A DNA stretch of 64,000 bases from positions 62,001-126,000 of the forward strand of contig BPUI01000005.1 in the NCBI GenBank assembly GCA_019973575.1, read 5' to 3'. Shown piece after piece: positions 60,675 to 64,000 of this stretch (positions are counted from its first letter, which is position 1; every line of letters starts with the position of its first letter). A program made the position numbers and the translations under genes. The notes below the pieces were generated by a model that was given only the letters and a program-made list of their open reading frames with translations, was not told the origin of the DNA and did no database searches. Origin of the DNA: Gemmatimonadetes bacterium T265 (GTDB lineage: Bacteria; Gemmatimonadota; Gemmatimonadetes; Gemmatimonadales; Gemmatimonadaceae).

Positions 60675-61826
60675 TCAGGGCCCCGGGGCCGTCACGCTCG
60701 CGCGCACCGCGCTCGTGATCGTCGGGCCGTGGCGCAGGAGCCACGCGCAGTCCGCCGTCCGCGACCCGAGGAGCGCCCACGAGACATTTGCGACCGGGTC
60801 ACTCCAGACGACACATCCGCTCAGCCCGACGTGCCCGAACGACTCCGGCGCGGCGGGCCCTGCGGCCCAGTGCGGCCGTTTGCTGCCGCGCATCTCCGGG
60901 CCAAGCCCCCAGCCACACGCCGGCCACCACATCGGCTTGGCCACCGCAAATCCGTGAAACGCCTCGCCCCCTGGGAAGCCGCCCGGCCGCCCGAGCCCCT
61001 GATCGGTGACGGCCGCCTGGGTCAGATCGGTGGGGACGAAACGCGGGCGTTGCCCCGAAGCGTCAGCCGCCACGGGCGGCGGCGCGAAACACGCGAGGAG
61101 GGAGAGGACGCCGTGCGAGTTCGTGAGCAGACCGAGCGTCGGCAGGCCCAGTGACCGCCAGAACGTCGAGTTGAGCGGCTCGAGCGCGGTGTCGCGAAAC
61201 GGGCTCCGCACGTCGGCCACGGTCACCGCTCGGTCGCGGTCGTCCGCGCCGAACACGGCGTCGATGCCGAGCGGATCGAGCACCAGTGTCCGCAACGCGG
61301 TCGCGAACGGCGCGCGCGTGACGCGTTCCACGAGAGCAGCGAGGACCGCGTACCCCATGTTGCTGTACGAGACGCACTCGCCGATCGGCTGGACGGGGGC
61401 GATCTGGACGCATGCGTCTCGCATGGCCGGCCACGTCAGGTCCGCGTCGTAGGGCAACACGTGCTCGGGCACGTCGAGTGGGAGCCCCGCCTGGTGGGAC
61501 ATCAACTGTCGCACCGTCGCCGGCGCAAGTGCCGCGCCGACCCCGGCGAGGATGTCGCCGAGGCGGTCGTCCAGCGCGAGGTCGCCCGCCGCGACGAGCC
61601 GCAGCACGACGAGCGCGAGCGCGAGCTTCGTCAGCGACGCGACGGGGAAGAGCGATCGGTCGGTGAGCGGCCGCCCCCTGGCGTCTTCGCCGAGTATCAC
61701 ACGCGCGTGCCGCCCATCCGCGCCATACATCACGTGGAGGACGACACCCGGAACCGAGAATGGGCCCGCCGGCGGGTCGAGTACGCGCCGGACGGCGGCG
61801 GTCAGTATCTCGACGCGCGATGTCAC
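60675..61826 (-). CDS. Serine hydrolase, beta-lactamase/transpeptidase-like fold
   Basis: About 383 residues from GTG 61826 (the frame is open further upstream, start uncertain). Class C-like motifs: Ser64-x-x-Lys67 in VASLTKLAL, Tyr154-Ser-Asn in CVSYSNMGYAVLAALVE, and HVGLSG near the C-terminus. The SxxK/YSN/HxG triad is that of the beta-lactamase family, whose members hydrolyse esters, peptides or lactams. No signal peptide visible from this start. It follows KAS III in the same direction, so it may act as an esterase/acyltransferase on the cluster product. Confidence 0.8.
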   Translation of the reverse strand: MTSRVEILTAAVRRVLDPPAGPFSVPGVVLHVMYGADGRHARVILGEDARGRPLTDRSLFPVASLTKLALALVVLRLVAAGDLALDDRLGDILAGVGAALAPATVRQLMSHQAGLPLDVPEHVLPYDADLTWPAMRDACVQIAPVQPIGECVSYSNMGYAVLAALVERVTRAPFATALRTLVLDPLGIDAVFGADDRDRAVTVADVRSPFRDTALEPLNSTFWRSLGLPTLGLLTNSHGVLSLLACFAPPPVAADASGQRPRFVPTDLTQAAVTDQGLGRPGGFPGGEAFHGFAVAKPMWWPACGWGLGPEMRGSKRPHWAAGPAAPESFGHVGLSGCVVWSDPVANVSWALLGSRTADCAWLLRHGPTITSAVRASVTAPGP

Positions 61827-61945
61827 GAGGCTGCGCGTCTGGCGGACGTCGGTGTGTGGACGCGGCGCCGGGGGGACGCCGACCACGCCGATCGCTCGCG
61901 CCGGATACGGGGACCGTACCCGGTCAGGTACACGCTCGGCACGCC

Positions 61946-62977
61946 TTAGACGAGGGCGACGTCGCCCCACGTCAGCAGCGCCGCCCCCCACGAGTAGCCG
62001 ACCCCGAACCCGACCGCCGCGACCGCATCGCCCACCGCGAACCGGCCTGCCGTCTCGCGCAGGAGCACGGGGATCGTGCTGCTGACCGTGTTACCGACGC
62101 ATTCGAGGTATGTGGGCACCTTCTGCGTCGGGAGTCGCAGCCGGGCGCGCAGCCGCTCATTCATGAACGCGTTCGCTTGGTGGAACGCAAACCACGCGAC
62201 GTCCTCGGCGGTCACGCCCGCCTTCGCGTACAAGTCGTGTAGTACGGTCGGCACACGCTCCATCGCGAAGGCCGTGATCGACGGACCGTCCATGAACAGG
62301 TGCTCCGCCGTCCGCGTACACCCGATCGCGTCCGAGGACTCCACACCCGTGTCGGCATTACGCGGCGTTCTGAGCCCGCCGGCGGGCACGATGAGGTTCG
62401 CCGCACCCGTGCCGTCCGTTCCGAGCACGAACGGTCCGATGCGCGCGCCCCCCGGGGTCGCGGTCACGAGCGTTGCGCTCCCGGCGTCGCCGAAGAGCAC
62501 GCGGACCGTCCGATCGCGCGGGTGGATGAGTTTGGAGTAGGTCTCGCCCGTCACGAAGAGGACGGTGCGCGCGATCCCGGCCGAGATGAGGCCCTTCGCG
62601 ATCGCGAGGCCGTACACGTAGCCGGAGCACCCCTGGTTGACGTCGAACGCCGCCACCTGAGTGCCCAGGCCGAGCCGGTGTTGGAGCAGGCACGCGGACG
62701 CCGGCAGCAGGTGGTCGGGCGTCTGAGTGCAGAAGATCAGCGCGTCGATCGCGGCCGGCGCGATCCCGGTGCGATCGAGCATCTGTCGCGCCGCGGCGTA
62801 CGCGAGGTCGGCCGAGGTCTCGTGCGGTGCCGCGACGTGCCGGCTCCGGATGCCGACCTTGCCGCCGATCCGCTCCATGTCCCAGTCGGGATGCTCGCGC
62901 GCGAGGTCGTCGTTGGTGACGACTCGCTCCGGAAGCACGTAGCCGATCGCCGACACGAACGCCTCCGCGGGGCTCAC
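61946..62977 (-). CDS. 3-oxoacyl-ACP synthase III-like (KAS III)
   Basis: 343 residues: catalytic Cys117 in FDVNQGCSGYVYGLAIA, His266 in FAFHQANAFM, Asn296 in YLECVGNTVSSTIPVLL, all of the FabH triad. KAS III condenses an acyl-CoA or acyl-ACP starter with malonyl-ACP. The GTG 62977 overlaps the ACP stop, so it is coupled to a dedicated ACP. This points to a special acyl chain, not housekeeping fatty-acid synthesis. Confidence 0.92.
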   Translation of the reverse strand: MSPAEAFVSAIGYVLPERVVTNDDLAREHPDWDMERIGGKVGIRSRHVAAPHETSADLAYAAARQMLDRTGIAPAAIDALIFCTQTPDHLLPASACLLQHRLGLGTQVAAFDVNQGCSGYVYGLAIAKGLISAGIARTVLFVTGETYSKLIHPRDRTVRVLFGDAGSATLVTATPGGARIGPFVLGTDGTGAANLIVPAGGLRTPRNADTGVESSDAIGCTRTAEHLFMDGPSITAFAMERVPTVLHDLYAKAGVTAEDVAWFAFHQANAFMNERLRARLRLPTQKVPTYLECVGNTVSSTIPVLLRETAGRFAVGDAVAAVGFGVGYSWGAALLTWGDVALV

Positions 62978-63201
62978 GGCGCGGCTCGGTCGACGAGCGC
63001 GGTGACCGCGCGCGCGGTCCGCGCCGCCACGAACTGCTCGTCGGGCACCGCGACGCCGAACTCACGCTCGAGGTCCATGACCACGTCGATCGCCCCCATC
63101 GAGTCGACGCCCGCCGCGTAGAAGTCGTCGTCCGGGCCTAACGCGTCGAGCTTGCCCACGCGCGCGATGATGTCGATGACGCGTGCTAGTCGCGTATGCA
63201 T
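62974..63201 (-). CDS. Acyl carrier protein
   Basis: 75 residues, ATG 63201. DDDFYAAGVDSMGAIDVVMDLEREFGVAVPDEQF with phosphopantetheine Ser34 in the DSM motif. Carries the growing acyl chain as thioester. Small and acidic as usual. Its stop overlaps the KAS III GTG. Confidence 0.9.
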   Translation of the reverse strand: MHTRLARVIDIIARVGKLDALGPDDDFYAAGVDSMGAIDVVMDLEREFGVAVPDEQFVAARTARAVTALVDRAAP

Positions 63202-63233
63202 CTGGAATTGTTGAGATCGGAAGGGGACCGCGG

Positions 63234-63932
63234 CTACACCGCGGCCATGCGCCGCGCCGGGTTCCCGAGCATCAGGCTGTTCGGCGGGACCGACGCCACC
63301 ACGACCGCGCCGGCGCTGATCACGGAGTTCTCGCCCACGGTGACGCCCGGGAAGATCACGGCGCCGGTCCCGATCCAGACGTTGCGCTCGATCACGATCG
63401 GGCGCACGCTCGCGGCCGCTGCCGGCGCGTCCGCGAGCCGCAGGGCCGGGTCCGACGGGTGCCCGCTCGCGTCGAACATCGAGACGAACGTGCCGATACG
63501 GCAGTGGTCGGCGATCGTGATCGCGCTACCGACGGTGAACGAGCAGCCGTGCCCGATGCCGGTGTGCGACCCGATGCGCAACGTCGGCTCCGCCGTGTAC
63601 CGCGCGGCGAACAGGATCGAACACTTCCCGTCGACGATGACGTCGTCGCCGACCTCGATCCGGCCGTGCCCCTGGATCCAGTGGAGAAACACTCCGGTCC
63701 GGACGCCCCGTCCGTAGGACGCGCAGTACGACTTGAAGAACGGCTCACAGAGGAGCACGCGGACGAGCACGAAGTACGTCGCGCGTAGGGCGAGGAAGAC
63801 CGCGACGACTGGACGCACGAACAACCGCGGAGCCGGGAGCGTGAACCGTCGCATCGCTCGGTAGGCGCGCACGAGCCGCCGCGCAAGCGGGTGCTCCGAG
63901 TGCACGAGCTCGTGCCGCGAGAGGGTGAACAT
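63234..63932 (-). CDS. Hexapeptide-repeat acyltransferase (LbH)
   Basis: 232 residues. N-terminal helical part with one hydrophobic segment (PVVAVFLALRATYFVLVRVLL), then left-handed beta-helix hexad repeats: GRIEVGDDVIVDGKCSILFAARY, PTLRIGSHTGIGHGCSFTVGSAITIADHCRIG, RNVWIGTGAVIFPGVTVGENSVISAGAVVV and PPNSLMLGNPARRM. These are O- or N-acetyl/acyltransferases using CoA or ACP donors. The membrane segment suggests it works at the inner membrane. ATG 63932. Confidence 0.87.
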   Translation of the reverse strand: MFTLSRHELVHSEHPLARRLVRAYRAMRRFTLPAPRLFVRPVVAVFLALRATYFVLVRVLLCEPFFKSYCASYGRGVRTGVFLHWIQGHGRIEVGDDVIVDGKCSILFAARYTAEPTLRIGSHTGIGHGCSFTVGSAITIADHCRIGTFVSMFDASGHPSDPALRLADAPAAAASVRPIVIERNVWIGTGAVIFPGVTVGENSVISAGAVVVASVPPNSLMLGNPARRMAAV

Positions 63933-63935
63933 CGC

Positions 63936-64000
63936 TCAGCCCACGGCGCCCACGCCAGTCGTGCCGAGCAGGGCCGAGAGGCGCGCGCGATCGATCTTGC
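63936..64000 (-). CDS. 3' end of an acyl-activating enzyme (AMP-binding family)
   Basis: Only the last 20 codons are in the window: KIDRARLSALLGTTGVGAVG, matching the 'GKIDRxxLxxLL' C-terminal motif of ANL-superfamily adenylate-forming enzymes, in which the Lys contacts the adenylate. The stop lies 3 bp before the acyltransferase ATG. It would load the acyl substrate on the ACP or CoA. The short fragment limits certainty. Confidence 0.55.
   Translation of the reverse strand, partial: KIDRARLSALLGTTGVGAVG

Noticed and set aside
63616-63630. GAACACTTC half-site in the acyltransferase gene as a seventh AAGTG palindrome
   Set aside because: Only one arm is present; the other side reads GGATC.

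Overview
The window is very GC-rich (roughly 74 percent by eye) and densely coded, with many GTG and TTG starts and many ATGA/GTGA stop-start overlaps. It carries a PadR / permease-prefix / ADOP-type permease locus, a caa3-type oxidase, a XoxF-type dehydrogenase and a strongly over-used octamer GCCTAACG. A Gemmatimonadota-like host would fit, but that is inference. The presence of an iteron origin, a replication initiator, ParA, a relaxase and a complete P-type (Trb/Ti-like) conjugation set says this is part of a plasmid or an integrated plasmid rather than ordinary chromosome.

Layout. (1) 1-6.7 kb is an ion/osmotic-stress patch, much of it decayed: DUF2254 pseudogene, MscS channel, truncated NhaA, DUF389 protein, DUF4396 pseudogene, then a CaCA-type Ca2+/H+ antiporter. 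(2) 5.7-17.7 kb, minus strand, is one tightly packed operon: outer-membrane-like protein, beta-propeller, XoxF dehydrogenase with the lanthanide DYD motif, XoxJ, cytochrome c, cytochrome oxidase subunits II-I-III, a membrane protein, CtaG, a second cytochrome c, and the antiporter. Read together it could pass electrons from a periplasmic alcohol to O2 with its own oxidase. (3) 18-25.8 kb: intact DUF4396 protein, OprB-like porin, decayed CPA1 antiporter, PQQ-associated beta-propeller, dead IS6-type element, PAS histidine kinase. (4) 25.9-39.9 kb, minus strand: trbB-C-D-E-J-(eexN-like)-L-F-G-I, a membrane protein, traG and traF, i.e. the mating-pair apparatus, coupling protein and TraF peptidase. 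(5) 40.3-46.1 kb: PadR regulator, permease prefix protein, an ADOP permease gene split by an IS3-family element, three VOC proteins, a PhyH dioxygenase. (6) 46.3-54.3 kb is the plasmid core: HxlR regulator divergent from parA, a putative ribbon-helix-helix partner, nine 22-bp iterons, rep, a TraD-like gene, an oriT candidate, a MobC-like protein and a MOBP relaxase. (7) 54.4-60.3 kb: LytTR response regulator, second HxlR paralogue, integrase remnant, intact tyrosine recombinase, a KorB/ParB-like HTH protein and a second IS3-family element. (8) 60.7-64 kb: minus-strand cluster of acyl-activating enzyme (3' end only), hexapeptide acyltransferase, ACP, KAS III and serine hydrolase, probably making a small acyl product.

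The most unusual feature is a 14-bp palindrome (GAAGTG-TT-CACTTC) that appears six times and only in the plasmid-transfer parts: three times in the hxlR/parA intergenic region and once at the start of trbD, trbJ and trbG. This looks like an undescribed regulon that ties partition to pilus assembly, analogous in logic to KorA/KorB control in RK2. The second is the contiguous XoxF-plus-terminal-oxidase operon on a transmissible replicon.
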